DNA from: Acephala macrosclerotiorum
Taxonomy: Eukaryota > Ascomycota > Leotiomycetes > Helotiales > Mollisiaceae
Direction: 5' to 3'
DNA length: 64,000 bases
Assembly (NCBI GenBank): GCA_014904845.1
Contig: MU119395.1
Location: 1 to 64,000 of the forward strand
The notes under the pieces were generated by a model. The model was given only the letters and a program-made list of their open reading frames with translations. It did not search any database and was not told where the DNA came from. Both the position numbers and the translations under genes were made by a program. Shown here one piece after another: positions 38,876 through 51,026 of this stretch; the stretch's first letter is position 1, and each line of letters starts with the position of its first letter.

Positions 38876-39539
38876 CTAGAGACGTTTTAGGGCTATCGTT
38901 CGATATGTGAGTGGCCTGTTTACTTCTTTGTAGACATAATCATCAGAGTCAATATGAATCAAATGCACACTTATGCTAAATTCTTTCATTTTTTTGATCG
39001 CTGACAGGTCTTTGGTAAAGACGCAATTGCTATAGCTATTGTATACCGGGTATCGCACTCGATATAGATTTTCTTGTATGCAAAGCCACAGGTCGTCGAT
39101 AATGGCGTATTCGCTTTATATGTCTAAGGGTGTCTTTAAATAAAGTTTCTGATGATGCGTATCGTGTTTGCGCGTAAGAAGCAATTCGGTAATTGTGTCA
39201 TCGAAGAGCTGTGTGGACTGAAAGTCGATGCAAAGGCAGAAGTTTTCGAGATCTTTTCGATGTTTCGTCACTTTGACAAAGGTATTGTTTTGAGCTGATT
39301 GAAGAATTCTTTGGAAAGTAAGTTTGATATGCTATTTGCGATCAAGAGAATCAAGAACAAAAGTCAACTACCGTTTCTTGGGCTCTAATCCCCTTTTTTT
39401 CGTCTCTTCTTTGTACGTCTATGGCGCAAGCCATGAGCATAGGCTTGGAGTCGTAGACATGGCGAAAAGAACAACGGCTTTCTTGGATATTGAAGAAATG
39501 AGTGGATGATTTTTCGTGTCTGATCAACTTGATGGCCAA
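38876..39539 (-). pseudogene. Broken gene fragment of unknown family
   Basis: The minus strand reads as plausible protein over ~200 codons: ESRCSFRHVYDSKPMLMACA (from 39539 down), then in another register HRKDLENFCLCIDF, FDDTITELLL, EYAIIDDLWLCIQENLYRV and SISVHLIHIDSDDYVYKEV. One TAA near 39119 and at least one frameshift break it. Residue composition is normal, not the low-complexity product of AT-rich noise. I do not recognise the family, and it could be a host gene or part of an element. Confidence 0.4.
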
Positions 39540-40056
39540 GCATCAAAATCGTTATTAAGCTTGGTGTGGCGCACTCGGCGCTACAAGCCTCTAGCCACTG
39601 TTGGCCTTAGAGTTTGCAAATGAGATTATGGCATAAAAGCTGGGCATGAGAGGCTTTTTTGCTCTAGATCTAATATCGTTAGTCGTTTTTATGAGAAGTC
39701 CTAAGCGGCACGGCGATTCTGCATAAATCTGCACGCTATTGCAGCTATAAGGCTAAGGACGATTTGCCGCATGGTTGTAAGGTAATGTAGTTCGGATATA
39801 ACTCGTTTGATATATATTAGAAATAGTAAGAACTCGGTAGTAGAGTAATATTAGAGGAATTCGATTGCACTATAGAAAAGTACTCTCTGCTAACCAAGGA
39901 CAAAGCCAACGACATACACATAAATTTTAAGTTCGAGGGTTCTAGGGTGCCTAGGAATAGCTATAGAACATTACTTTTAGGATATTTCAAGGAATATACA
40001 GTTGCGCATAGATTTTGCAATACTTAAAGTCAAAGTTCCGGATTTTTTTTCCGGCA
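39540..40056. other. Non-coding, possible element remnant
   Basis: No frame worth calling. 39600-40020 has mixed composition. Confidence 0.4.
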
Positions 40057-40643
40057 CACAGTGTTTTTCGGCACGCAGGGATAGACGTTACTGATTCTGA
40101 TCATGGCTTTTCCAGTATATCACGTGTAAACGGCGTCATTGCAAGATACTTGTCTTATGGCCTAATCTCATTTCATTGTCAAGATGTATAACATATATCT
40201 CCTCTCTCGATAGGTAAAATGTTGGAAGTTCTTTCGCCGTAATGCATTATCACGTGAGAAATTTTAATCCATTTTGTTGTATAATCGCATCTCGAGCAGT
40301 TGGTACACATCGAAAACCGTGCAAAGCGAAATAAATTTTTTGACTGTGATAAGTTCGTTTTTTGGTTTGGTTGTTTTTGCCTCGGAAAATAATTATTGCG
40401 AGAAGTCGGAGGTGAATCATAGAGTGTAACTTGCAGTCATATGACCAACTTCCCTTTTCAAGTCTAAACGAGATAATAATCACGTGCCTATTGCCGGATC
40501 TGCCGCAGCAATAGAGGACCCACATATGAGATACTGTTGCAGTACTGAATAATCTTCTGTCTCTTGTCAATACTTTCGACTATGTACTAAAACCAATTAA
40601 AAGCATAAATAACGTTTGTTTTTGCGTGCCGAAACGCACTTTG
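40057..40643. mobile_element. ~590-bp element with short inverted termini (MITE-like)
   Basis: CACAGTGTTTTTCGGCACGCA at 40057-40077 is nearly the reverse complement of TGCGTGCCGAAACGCACTTTG at 40623-40643. The enclosed sequence has no convincing gene (the 106-codon minus frame at 40250-40570 matches nothing). Size and termini suit a non-autonomous DNA transposon, though I see no clear target duplication. Confidence 0.5.
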
Positions 40644-40939
40644 TAACGAGACAGATCTATAGTTTACTAATCACAATTTTTATTTTAGCAAATTTATAAA
40701 TTTGTGCTTAAAACGTTACTTTCTTTAACTATTTCTCTCTAAGGAGACCACTTAGCAAAAAAAAAATAATTGTAGTTGGTTGTACTGTCGATCGTTTCAA
40801 TCACGCTACTAATCGCCGTTTCGGCTGTACTTCCATGCTTAATCACAATTATTAGAGTCTTTTCAAAATTCGAAGCACGTAGAAAAAAGTGCTATATCAG
40901 AAGAATATAGTTCCAATTTTTGAAGACACTTAAAAAAGA

Positions 40940-41048
40940 AATAATGTAGTCCGGGAGTTTTTTCAATGTGAAAAGAGAAATACATAAACGCTACATGTTT
41001 TAATTTCATTTTGTGCTTATTAATATGCATTAGTAGGACTACATAATA
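40940..41048. repeat. Small inverted-repeat unit, ~110 bp
   Basis: ATAATGTAGTCC near 40941 and GGACTACATAAT near 41036 are inverted repeats with ~80 bp between them. It could be a very small MITE or a terminal piece of a larger one. Confidence 0.4.
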
Positions 41049-41238
41049 CTGTATAAATCCAAGCTCGCTATATTTTTTTTAGTTACTACTTTTAGACTTG
41101 GTCATATGCGTGGCGTTAGAATGTCACGCGTGTGGCGCAATAGTATGGTTCTCGAACATTCCATACGCAAAGTGCCTGGCAACACGCTAGTGCCTGCAGA
41201 AGTGTCCCTTTACAATACCATTATCACGATAAGATAAT

Positions 41239-43023
41239 ATGAACAAAGCCAATCAAGTATTGGCGCAAAGCGTGCCGTTTAGCGTGTCTAAATCATACCG
41301 TGCTCTTACAGATCATCATAGTAATATCTCTTACTCTACACTCTATTATCGTGCTCGCGGACGACTCTCGAGAGAAGAGAAGGCCCAAGAATAATAGTAC
41401 CTCAGACCGTACGAAGAAGACGTTATCGTTAAGTATCTACTTCAAATGACTAATTTTAATTATCCAATACGAATAAAATTTATCTCTTTACTAGCCTATA
41501 GTATTACTCGCAATCGATCTACCGCTAAAAGGCTTTCCAAGGCTTTTAATCGAAATTGAGTAAAAACTCTAGAAAAACGCCATTCCATACTATTAGCGCG
41601 AAGAGTTAAGGCGTTAGACTAGAATCGTCACGAGAAAAATATTTATAAAAAGATCGTACACTAATTTAAAGTGATAAAAGACGTATTATAAGATCCGATT
41701 GTTTTAGTTGAAAATGTGTATAATATGGACGAGACTAAAGTAATGCTCTCTATGCCAAACTCTGTCAAAGTCCTCGTAAGTAAATATGACAAGCGAGACT
41801 ATAGAAGTGCGCGAGTCAAGCGCACATTCGTGACTGCGATCAAATGCATCAATAGCGATAGTAAGTATTTGAACCCGATAATAATTTGACTAGCGAGTAT
41901 TTATCGAAGTAATTAAACCACTTTTCCTACTTTTGGATAGCAATATGCGTACTCCAACTTTGGATACACCGATTTTGTGATTAGCTTCGAGTGACTCAAG
42001 CGTATATTTGATCTCGAAACCAAGGAACAAACTAACAAGAGATTACGCGTCTTAATCTGCGACGACTTTGATACATATGAAACTCTCGAAATCTTAGAGT
42101 TTTGTTTCGAGAATAATATTCTTCTATATCGTTTCTTTTCTTATACTTTCTACAAACTCCAGCCTTGTAATGTAGTACCGTTTGCTTTCTTCAAGGCAGC
42201 GTATCGCGACCAGATTAATCGACTCGAGTAAAGAAATATAAATACGATCGGCAAAAAGCATTTTACTACTCTATATAGCCCCGCAAGGAAAATAGCGTTC
42301 ACGCTAAAGAATATTAAAACCGGTTTCGCTGCAAGCAACTTATTCCCGTTCAATCCAAATAGGGTACTCAAAAATATGCCCGCCCCCCCAGCTGAACCAG
42401 CCATTTTAAGCGCCGATGAGGTAAAGATAGAGTTTTGTCGGTAAGACGTAGAACCGCAAACCCCTATAACGCCAGTATCAACAAAATCTTTTATGTTACT
42501 ACAGAATTTGATTATTTAACGAGATGCTCATGCGCTTGATAAAACGAGTAAATAGAATTTATCGAAGCACTTACAGAAATGTACTAAAGCGTTCCAGAAA
42601 TCCTCTACTGAGACCATCCTCCAAAAAAACCGAATTCGATTCTTGACCACAATCAACAACAAGGCCAAAGTTCGACGATCGACCAAGTCACTGGTACTAG
42701 GGAAAGCGAAGATCATGAGCTATGAGGACCTCGTGGAGGCACGAGCTAAGCGGGTCGTAAAAGAAGCTACTCGAGCAACCAAAGGCAAGGAGAAACGTGG
42801 TCGGAAGCGAAAGAGTAGTACGCTCGAGGCAGAGGAAAACACTGAAGAGACGGCTAGATGTAGTCGGAAGCGCAAGAGCACTGCGCAAGATCCGCTTGAG
42901 TCAAGCAATAAAGTGGCGCGAGCACCAGTGACAGCCTCAGTGGTACAAATGAGCGGGATATCGATTGCGGAAAATGAGATTGTGCCAGAATTATGGAGAG
43001 CTCCAGTGGCGCGGATGTATTAG
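41239..43023 (+). pseudogene. Dead DDE (pogo-type) transposase, second family
   Basis: One register from ATG at 41239 to TAG at 43021-43023 (~594 codons) reads as a DDE-1 transposase with about nine internal stops. Order: N-terminal helix-turn-helix part (NISYSTLYYRA, then NYPIRIKFISLLAYSI); first Asp in YNMDETKVML; second Asp in LICDDFDTYET; third-motif region FYKLQPCNVVPFAFFKAAYR, where Asp is expected and Asn is present; then FAASNLFPFNPNRVL and a Lys/Arg-rich tail (RKRKSS, RCSRKRKSTAQ) that could enter the nucleus. The stops fit CAA/CGA/TGG-derived changes. It is not closely similar to the element in the HET gene. No terminal repeats were found. Confidence 0.8.
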
Positions 43024-43858
43024 CGGAAAAAGAGATTGCCGCACGATATTTTAATAGAGTTGATAGACTGATCCTTGGTTGGGGCAAGCTCGCGCTAGCT
43101 TCGAGACTTGTTGCTATAAAGTAGAGTTAATGTTAATCTGCATTGTTTTCCGATACAATACAATGGGTTGTACCAACCTATGGTGTCCCTGCCGTTCTTG
43201 CTCTACAATGCTTCTCCCATTATACCCTGCGATGGCCGTTGTCCGACATCATTGTGTTCGCCATTATTGTGCCCTTGTTATGTATCTTGGGTAGTGTTGC
43301 CTCTTGTCGCCGTGCACGCCGCCGTCTTGCCACGTTGTTATTATGAGCTGCTCTCAACGTCTTTGATAAGTTATCACAGTCTGGCGCGCTAGTACCGTGC
43401 TCCTCTCGGCATTCTTACGACCCTTACAGACTCTATCATCGACGATATCATTATAGAGTTCGTTAGCGGTCTATCCTCTTCTGCAAAAGCGGATTTCCCT
43501 CGGTTCCAAAGTCGAATATTGAAGAGTCTTATCGTTATATGTGTAAAGTGATGAGCTGTGAGGACGCTGTTGAGCGACAAGCGAAAGCATGATGCAAATG
43601 GTGCTGTGGCATCCATGAGAAGTGAAATCAGTATCGTCTTTTCACGGACCAACAGCTCGGCCAAAATCGGCTGGCAGCTTAGTAAGCTTCTACTGTTCGG
43701 CGCTAGTGGGGAAAAGAATAGCTGTGCGGGTCATTACAACGGCGGTCGGTTGTGGGCCAGAAACGAGACGTCTGATCTATTCTCTACATACAGTACATCA
43801 ATAGGTGTAAATTAATAGTAGAGTCGTAAGAAAGCAGCCCTTGGGGCTTCTCCAACAT
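43024..43858. other. Spacer between transposase and TPR gene
   Basis: GC-balanced, 0.8 kb. Several short overlapping frames exist, one (43143-43346, +) with a hydrophobic stretch followed by Arg-rich residues, another (+, ~43390-43550) reading ILTTLTDSIIDDIIIEFVSG. None is long enough or recognisable, so I call no gene. Confidence 0.4.
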
Positions 43859-45532
43859 TCAGCCGCCTTCCCCGCTTAGGGGTTTCCGCTTCAAAGACCT
43901 CGATTTTGCTACTCCAGACTCTATAAACTCATTTTGGTCTACCTTCGACTCAGCAGACGCAACTTGCAACTCTTGAAGCCGATCTTCAACTTGCCTACAC
44001 CGGTTCGAAGAGGGTTTCTGGACGGTTGTGTATCCAGACAATGCTCGATTATATATTGTCTTTACTATATCTTTCCGATTGGTTTGCGAGAAGAAGTCTC
44101 CAAAAACGAATATAGTATTCAACGCAAGTAAATATAACGACGCAAGTTCAAGACCAAGAGCGTTCTCATAGCCTTGTAGCGCCTGGTCGTACATCTTCTT
44201 TGCCTCTGCTAGCTTGCCTTGGTCGGCGTAGAGCAGGTCTAACTTGTGGACCGTATCGAGTGTCGATGTGTGGTCTGGTCCAAGTGCCTTCTCTCTGCCT
44301 TTCAGCGCCCGATAAAACATCGCCTCGGCCTCGGTTAGCTTTCTTTGGGTAGCGTAGAAAATACCTAGGTTATCGACCGTATCGAGTGTCGATGTGTGGT
44401 CTGGTCCAAGTACCTCCTCATATCCTTGTAGCGCCCAACTATACTTCGCCTCTGCATCGTACAGCTTGCCTTGCGTATAATAGAGGCTGCCTTGATTCAT
44501 GATTGTATCAAGTGTCGATGTGTGCTTCGGTCCAAGTGCTTCCTCCTTTCCTCCCAGCGCCCGACTATACATTGCCTCGGCCTCGGCCAGCTTACCTTGG
44601 TCAATGTAGAGGTTGCCTAGGTTGTGAACTGTGTCAAGTGTCGATGTGTGCTTTGGTCCAAGTGCTTCCTCGAATCCTTGCAGCGCCCGACTATACATTG
44701 CCTCTGCCTCGGCCAGCTTACCTTGGTCAATATAGAGGTTGCCCAGGTTACCAACCGTCAAGAGTGTCGATATATGCTTCGGTCCAAGTGCCTCCTCACA
44801 TCCTTGTAGTGCCCGACTATACATCGCCTCCGCCTCAGCTAGCTTGCCTTGCTCCGCATAGAGGTGGCCTAAATAATTTAAAGCCCCGTCCTTCCACTCT
44901 ATCGTTATTTTGACTTCCATTATGAATCGCTCTTGCTTTACCGCATGCTGAAGTAGCCGCCGCTGTAGAGTCCACCGGTTATTACAGCCATCTGTGGGGA
45001 TTGCTGACGTGATGCAAGTAAATGCCAGCCTTGCCAGCCCCTCATCCCGCTCCTTATTCAGTACAAATATCGTCCACGAGTGCACGCAACTATGCATGCT
45101 GTAACCCCTTGACTCAACATGCTCATCGGAACACTTGTTCGGATTGACTAAGCCATAGCTGCACAACAGCCTAATGGCCTCGTTAAAGCTTAACTCATCC
45201 TCGGTAAGCTGCTGTATCCAGTCATACCCTGTGGAACAGCCACGTTGGAGAAGCTCAAACCATACATCCTCTCGGTCGAAGTATGCCCATAGCTTGAGCA
45301 ATTTAGCTGACAACTCATTTCGTCGTTCAATTTGATCGAGAGAGAGCTGCCATGTTGTACATAATGATCGATCTTCGTAAGAGTTTAATGGAGGGCTCGT
45401 CATATGGAGTTTCAACCACGACGCCTTATAAAGACGATGATACTCCGAAAAGCTTGTTGCTACTTGTTCTAAATATGCCCCAGCTGTGGACAGAGCGAGA
45501 GGTAGGCCGTCGAGTTCTCCGACAAGTGCTAT
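43859..45532 (-). pseudogene. HET-NB-ARC-TPR gene, 3' part
   Basis: C-terminal half of the gene whose 5' part is at 51022-52510. It is 558 codons with no stop until TAA/TGA-side end at 43859. It starts inside the NB-ARC domain with GELDGLPLALSTAGAYL, continues through WLKLHMTSPP and a winged-helix-like region (LWAYFDREDVWFELLQRG), then about six 42-residue TPR units (LGHLYAEQGKLAEAEAMYSR, ALGPKHTSTLDT). The tail is Lys/Arg-rich. The reading phase matches the 5' part exactly once the copia element and one copy of its 5-bp target duplication are removed. No RIP-type stop is present. Confidence 0.88.
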
Positions 45533-45537
45533 GGCAG
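45533..45537. repeat. Target-site duplication GGCAG (left)
   Basis: GGCAG precedes the LTR here and follows the other LTR at 51022-51026. A perfect 5-bp duplication is what a copia integrase makes. Confidence 0.92.
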
Positions 45538-45674
45538 TGTCAATTTGAGTGATATATTCGATGGACTTGATGGTCTGGTTGATTGATTTTTGGTTTTAAA
45601 GATCTAGCTAGGTGCGGGGACATTATATCCATTGCAGTGCTTACTCAGCACTAAAACCACTCGAAAGTCTAACA
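45538..45674 (-). repeat. Copia LTR (3' LTR in element orientation)
   Basis: 137 bp, differing from the other LTR by a single base (GATGGTC here, GATAGTC there). This suggests recent insertion, or few changes since. Confidence 0.93.
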
Positions 45675-46026
45675 CGCCCCCTGCTGAGGAGCACTGTAGA
45701 GATATATCCATTCCAATGTCCAAAGTGATGTAAATAATCAATGTCTTCACGTGACCATCGCACCAACCATCATTGTAATCTATCGTCCCTTATCTCTTAT
45801 CAATTGCAGCGTCGAATCGTCGTAAAAAGCCTCATTAAACTCTGTGGCGCTAGTCTCAGCTGCTTCGTAGAAGAGCTTATAGAGAGCTAGAAAGGGCCTA
45901 CTCTCCCTGTGGGAGTTCGGTCCTAAATAGGGCATTTCCAGCTCCTATTCCACAGCCAAAGAGTGCTCCAGATCTGCCCAAAAGGGCCTTCGTCTTGTCC
46001 CAGCTCGTCCTCTTACTGCTGTTGTC

Positions 46027-49000
46027 CTAATCCTTGAAATCCGTGAGCAGCGCCACAGCCTTCTCTGTATCAAACCAGTCCTCATTCAAACCCATTGTAG
46101 CCTTGTGAGTCGTAAACCGATCGTAGGGTAGTTGTTTCGTAAGAATGTCTGCGACTTGATCGTTCCCTGGAACTGATTCCACTCTAATCTGTTTCTAGCA
46201 ACCATATCGTTCCTTATGTAGAAGTATCGGACTTCAATATGCTTGGATTTGTTCGAGAACTTCGTATTCGTGCTAAAATCGATCGCAGAGAGATTGTCGC
46301 AATATAGAGTAGGAGGTTCTTTGAGGGGTTCTTTGATGATTTCCGACTATAGTTTCTTCAATCAAACTGCTTCTTTTGCGGCTTCATTCGCTGCTATAAT
46401 CTCTATTTCCATCGAGCTTTGTGCTGTGCTTCGTTGTCTTTGTGCTGCCCATGAAACTGCTCCATTCCTCAGTATTACCACCCATCCTAGGAACGATTTG
46501 CGGTCGTCTTCGGTCCCCCACGTAGAGTCGGAGAATATGCTGTAACCTTTGATCGACGTTCCTTTGTAGGTGATTCCCATCGTTCTCGTTCCACTGAGAT
46601 ATCGGAGAAGCTGCTTCGCAAAACGTAGGTGTTCGAGGCACGCGTTGGACATGAATCTGGCAAGCTGGCTGACGTGATAGCTGATATCTGGTCTCGTGCA
46701 ATTAGCTAGATAGATCGTAGCACCAATGATCTGTTTGTAGAGATAGAGATCGTCTTCGCTCAGCCAGTTTTCCTCCTCTCCTTCTCGTAGAACTGTGCCT
46801 TGCGGGAATGGTAGATTCGTTTGATTCGAGTGTTCGAGATTGAGCCGTAGCAATAGCTTGTTTGTATACATCTTTTGATGGATTGTGAGAGTGTAATTCT
46901 CGCGATTTCTCTCGATTTGGAATCCTACGAAAACGGTAGTAGGACTGAGATCTTTGCTCTTCTAACGCCCCCTGATCTTGGCTTTGATAGCGTTCGTGTC
47001 TGCTTTGTTTCCAATGATCAGCATATCGTCGACAAACAAGAGAATGTAGACTCTTTCTCCTATGAAGAGATTGGGATCAGTTTCAGATGCGGTAAGCTTT
47101 AGTTCTTCGAAGTATTGCTTGACTTCATCGAGCTATACTCGAGGAGTTTACTTGAGTCCGTAGAGTGATTTCTTGAGTAGGAGGTAAGCATCTCTGCTTT
47201 TGAGTTCAGGGTGAAGTTTATAAAAGAACTCAGGGATTTCCATGTAAATCTCCTCTTTAAGAGGAGAGTTCAAGAACGCTGAATCTATGTCAATGTGATC
47301 TATCTCTAGATCATGCTCTGCAGCAAGTGCTAAGAGTATCCGTAGAGTTGTGTATCTCATGATAGAGGCAAACGTCTCAAAGTAGTCAATGTCGTAGGTT
47401 TGCTCGAATCTTTTGATGACAATCCTAGCTTTACGTCGAGCCAGTCTGCCACGAGTATTGAACCTCTTTTTCAGTACCCATTTGCTTGAAATGATCTTTC
47501 TGCCACTTGGTGGCCTCCTCGTGATAATCTTATAAGTGCCTGTCTTTTGAAGAGTTTCGAGTTCAGCAACGATTACTTTCATCCAATTAGGAGCGTCTTC
47601 CTTTAAGGTTTCATCAACGGTTAGAAACTCGAATGGGACGCTGGGTACACCCAGAGAAGATGATTTCTTTTCGTCCAAGTGGATAGCGTTCAAAGCCTTT
47701 ATTAATTGTTTCACCGTTTGAGAGAAGGGTATCTTCTTATTGTTTAATTCGCTGTTTGCTGTCTTTCTCGCCTTGGCAAGGGAATCATAAGGATTCTTAG
47801 TCCTCTTGATCGTTCGATCGCTGACTTTTGATATTTGAGGTGGATATTGCTCTTAAGCTTAATCAGAGCTCTGGGCACTAGAGTCTTGTTTGACCACTGG
47901 TTCTGGACTTGTTTTAGCTCCATTTTCACAAGTGCTTGTTTCAGTACTATCATTCTCATCAGCACGTGTTTCAGTACTATTAATTATCTCATTACTAGGG
48001 GAGTGATCAATTGGTGTATCAATAACGATATGATCGTAGACTGTATCATTAGCAATAGGCAAATTTGCTACAATATGCTTGAACTCTTGAGAGATAAAGA
48101 GTTCTGGGAACTTGTATTCATGGAACTTAACATTAATTGAGAGGGTCTCTTTCAATGTTCTGCAGTTCAACAGTTTGTAGATACTGTTTCTAGTGATGTC
48201 TACGAAGATATACTCCTCTTTAGTCTTAGGAGTCCATTTACTTGGTTGGTCCTTGAACTCTTTAATGTTGGCCTGGCATCCAAAAGCAACCAGAGTTTTC
48301 TGCAATACTAGAGGGTCTAACTTCCTTCCAGTATAGGCTTCAAGTGGAATGTATGTCTCTTGGTCCTCTGATCCAGGTTCCGGGACTGGCCATGGAAGTG
48401 CGTCCGTTGGTACTCTATTCTTGATCCAGATTGCATACTCTACGGCATAGTCCCAAAAGATCAATGGAAGCTTGGCCTCGTAGATCATAGACCTGGCGGT
48501 ATTGTCTATTGTTTGTATTACTCGCTCAATAACACTATTCAATGAGTGTTTGTATGGTGGACAAGACTCATGCTTAGAAGAACTGGGCAATGTTTTGAGC
48601 CATCCTTGGAAATCTTCCCCGAACTCGCTTGATTTATTGTTACACCTAAAGTAGGCAACATTTTCTCCTGTATCTCTCTTGATAATTCCACAGACTTCAC
48701 GAATGTGAGACTGGATTTCTCTCGCACTCTTATCTTTTAGAAGTCTGATCCAAGAGTACCGTGTTGCGTCGTCCGTAATTAGAAGGAAATATTGATTCTC
48801 TCTATAAGACTTGGGCAATTTACTAGAAATATCACCATACAATCTCCTCCCCTTTCTGGTAACTCTACTGTCTGTTTTCTTTCTAAAGGTTTCCTTGATC
48901 TTGCTCGCTGCACAAGTTTCACATATTTCATGCCCAGCATATAGTCTGAATCTCGGCATTTTCATGTCTGTAACATCGACCAGTTTTCGAAGTGCATTAT

Positions 49001-50813
49001 AGTTGATATGACCAAGACGTCGGTGCATGAGCTCCTACAGAGTTTCCTTAGAATCTACTGCTTCGAAGAGCTCTATTGATAATCGGGTTCTCGTCGGTGC
49101 ATCCGTGGCAATATTCGTCGGATATGCAACAGTATTGCTGACATTTTGGCATTGATTCAGCATAAAAAAATTATCTCTAGGATTCTTGAGAACTGTGAAT
49201 ATCACCTCTTCATTTCCATTATTTGTAATGCCAATTACTCGTCCTCTCTTAAATATAACCGATATTCCATCTTCCATAAGTTGTGAAATAGAGATCAATC
49301 TCACTACTCCAAAACTTGGCACATACCAGACTTCTTTGAGTTTTAGTTCTCTTTGAGAAGTTATCCAAACTTGATCTTGATATCTAATCACGTCTACGGC
49401 AATGCCGTTTACCGTGACAACCTTGTTTGGTGTTTGCTAGCGTTTTAAGTGTGTAAAATCAGATTGCACACTACTGAAGTGTTTCGAGGTACTAGAGTCT
49501 AGAGCAGGTAGTAAAGCCTGAGTTCGTCCGATCAGTACTCGAGTTGGTGAGAATGGTGAGAGTGAGGATTGTCCTCTACCAGTGTAGGCTTTCATCCATC
49601 GAGAGTAGTAGACAAAGCTCATATGTAGACGCTCGATATGTCTCTCAGTCTTATTCTTGAATAGCAATCGAGTAAGCACCATTATCACTAGTGAAAGTAC
49701 CATGGATACGATGAAGTAAACAGAAGAGAAGGGACTCCATTGTGTCTTGCCTACAGTCACTATACTTGCTCTGGTAGTAGGTTCAGCTGTTGCAGTCTTT
49801 GCTTACTCAAAGTTCTTCTAATCTTGTCTTCTATCAGCCTTCCTACTCCTTCGTTTTGTTCTACACTCAATCTCATGATACCTATAGCGCATACACCAAC
49901 TACATTGATTTGAATCAAACTCATTATAATCAACGGGTTTCCCGTCATCGCTATCATCGTCTCGACGATCTTTAGATCTTGCAGAACGAGATACTGATAA
50001 TCCAAATTTTCCACGATTGCTTCTCTTTTTTCTACGGTATCTATTGTTGTTATTATTGCGACTACCGCGATCAGTCCTTCGCCTCCTGTTTCTAGCTTGT
50101 TTGCTACCACGAGGTTGCCCACGACCACGCTATTGTCCTTCTCCACGAGTGTAGTTTGCAGTTGCTGAGGTCTCTCTCTTGTCATAGACTTGCAATATAG
50201 TGATCGCTTTATCGAGTGTGCGCTCGGCCTTTGATAGACGGAGAATATAATATTTCGTGCCCTCGTAATTACTGTTCTCAAAGATAGCTGCTATAATTCG
50301 ATCTAAAATCTCATTATCGGTAATTGGTCTCTCGATCGTTGCGAGTTGAAGTTTGTAGGACTCGAGACGATCTGCGAATTCTTTGATTCCCTTAGAAGTC
50401 TCGAACTTCTCTTGTCCAAAGTTCGTTCGTTGAATGGATACTCAGACAAAATCAACGGTCTTATCGTATTTCTTGAGTTCGTTCCAGATTCTTTTGACAT
50501 CTTCGGAAAGGACCAATAAAAAGATCTTGTCTTGTAGTCTGTCGTCCACGCTATTTGAAATGATTTGAATGACCTTAGCAGCCTTCTTTTCCCAGGCCGT
50601 AATCCGATCAATTGACGCAGAAAAGGCCGGTTTCGATTCTTTACCATTAACTAGTTTTATAGTATAAATACTAGCAAAAGCGACTAAACAGAAGTTCTTG
50701 AATCGAAGATAGTTATCCCCTGTGAGGATTTCAATCCTACCCCACTTGCAAACGTAGTGAGATGCTGTAGAGATAGGTGCTGTAGTACCGGTTGGAGTTG
50801 CTGGAGTCGCCAT
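46027..50813 (-). pseudogene. Copia Gag-Pol polyprotein, inactivated
   Basis: Read from ATG at 50813 (MATPATPTG; an in-frame ATG also lies at 50867), mostly in one register to TAG at 46027. Domains: Gag (ILTGDNYLRFKNF; zinc-knuckle-like CSWCMRYRYHEIEC); protease with ALLPALDSSTSKHF, where the usual Gly after DS is Ser; integrase with HRRLGHINYNALRKL and CETCAASK, YGDISSKLPK, and NNKSSEF where an Asp is expected; reverse transcriptase with KWVLKKRFN, DHIDIDSAFLN, EEIYMEIPE and an intact FVDDMLII near 47010-47034; RNase H with DSTWGTEDDRKS, LYCDNLSAI and SKHIEVRYFYIR; the QVADILTKQL end after a frameshift near 46190. Roughly ten in-frame stops, mostly at former Gln or Trp codons, show RIP. It is not autonomous. 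Confidence 0.9.
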
Positions 50814-50864
50814 AGCGAATAGGGTTGATATTTTAGGGTAAAAAGATACGACGGTTTCAATGAG

Positions 50865-50884
50865 CACCTTCCGGGCTCATAACC
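50865..50884 (-). promoter_or_regulatory. Primer-binding site, half initiator tRNA-Met type
   Basis: Directly inside the 5' LTR, the minus strand reads GGTTATGAGCCCGGA. The plus strand GGGCTCATAACC is identical to the anticodon stem-loop of eukaryotic initiator tRNA-Met. Copia-group elements often prime from such an internal tRNA half. Confidence 0.75.
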
Positions 50885-51021
50885 TGTCAATTTGAGTGAT
50901 ATATTCGATGGACTTGATAGTCTGGTTGATTGATTTTTGGTTTTAAAGATCTAGCTAGGTGCGGGGACATTATATCCATTGCAGTGCTTACTCAGCACTA
51001 AAACCACTCGAAAGTCTAACA
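50885..51021 (-). repeat. Copia LTR (5' LTR in element orientation)
   Basis: 137 bp, TG...CA ends, one difference from the partner LTR. Followed by the GGCAG duplication. Confidence 0.93.
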
Positions 51022-51026
51022 GGCAG
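51022..51026. repeat. Target-site duplication GGCAG (right)
   Basis: Same 5 bases as 45533-45537, immediately after the LTR end. Confidence 0.92.

Larger units (their letters stand above)
45538..51021 (-). mobile_element. Ty1/copia LTR retrotransposon, 5,484 bp
   Basis: Bounded by 137-bp direct repeats that start TG and end CA, flanked by GGCAG duplications. The coding strand is minus. Next to the right (5') LTR lies a primer site, and next to the left (3') LTR lies the purine-rich tract GCAGGGGGCG (rc of 45675-45684). Order Gag, protease, integrase, reverse transcriptase, RNase H is diagnostic of copia. It sits inside a codon boundary of the HET-NB-ARC-TPR gene in the same orientation as that gene. 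Confidence 0.95.

Noticed and set aside
44503..44913. 136-codon plus-strand repeat protein
   Set aside because: Antisense of the TPR units; its repetition simply mirrors theirs.
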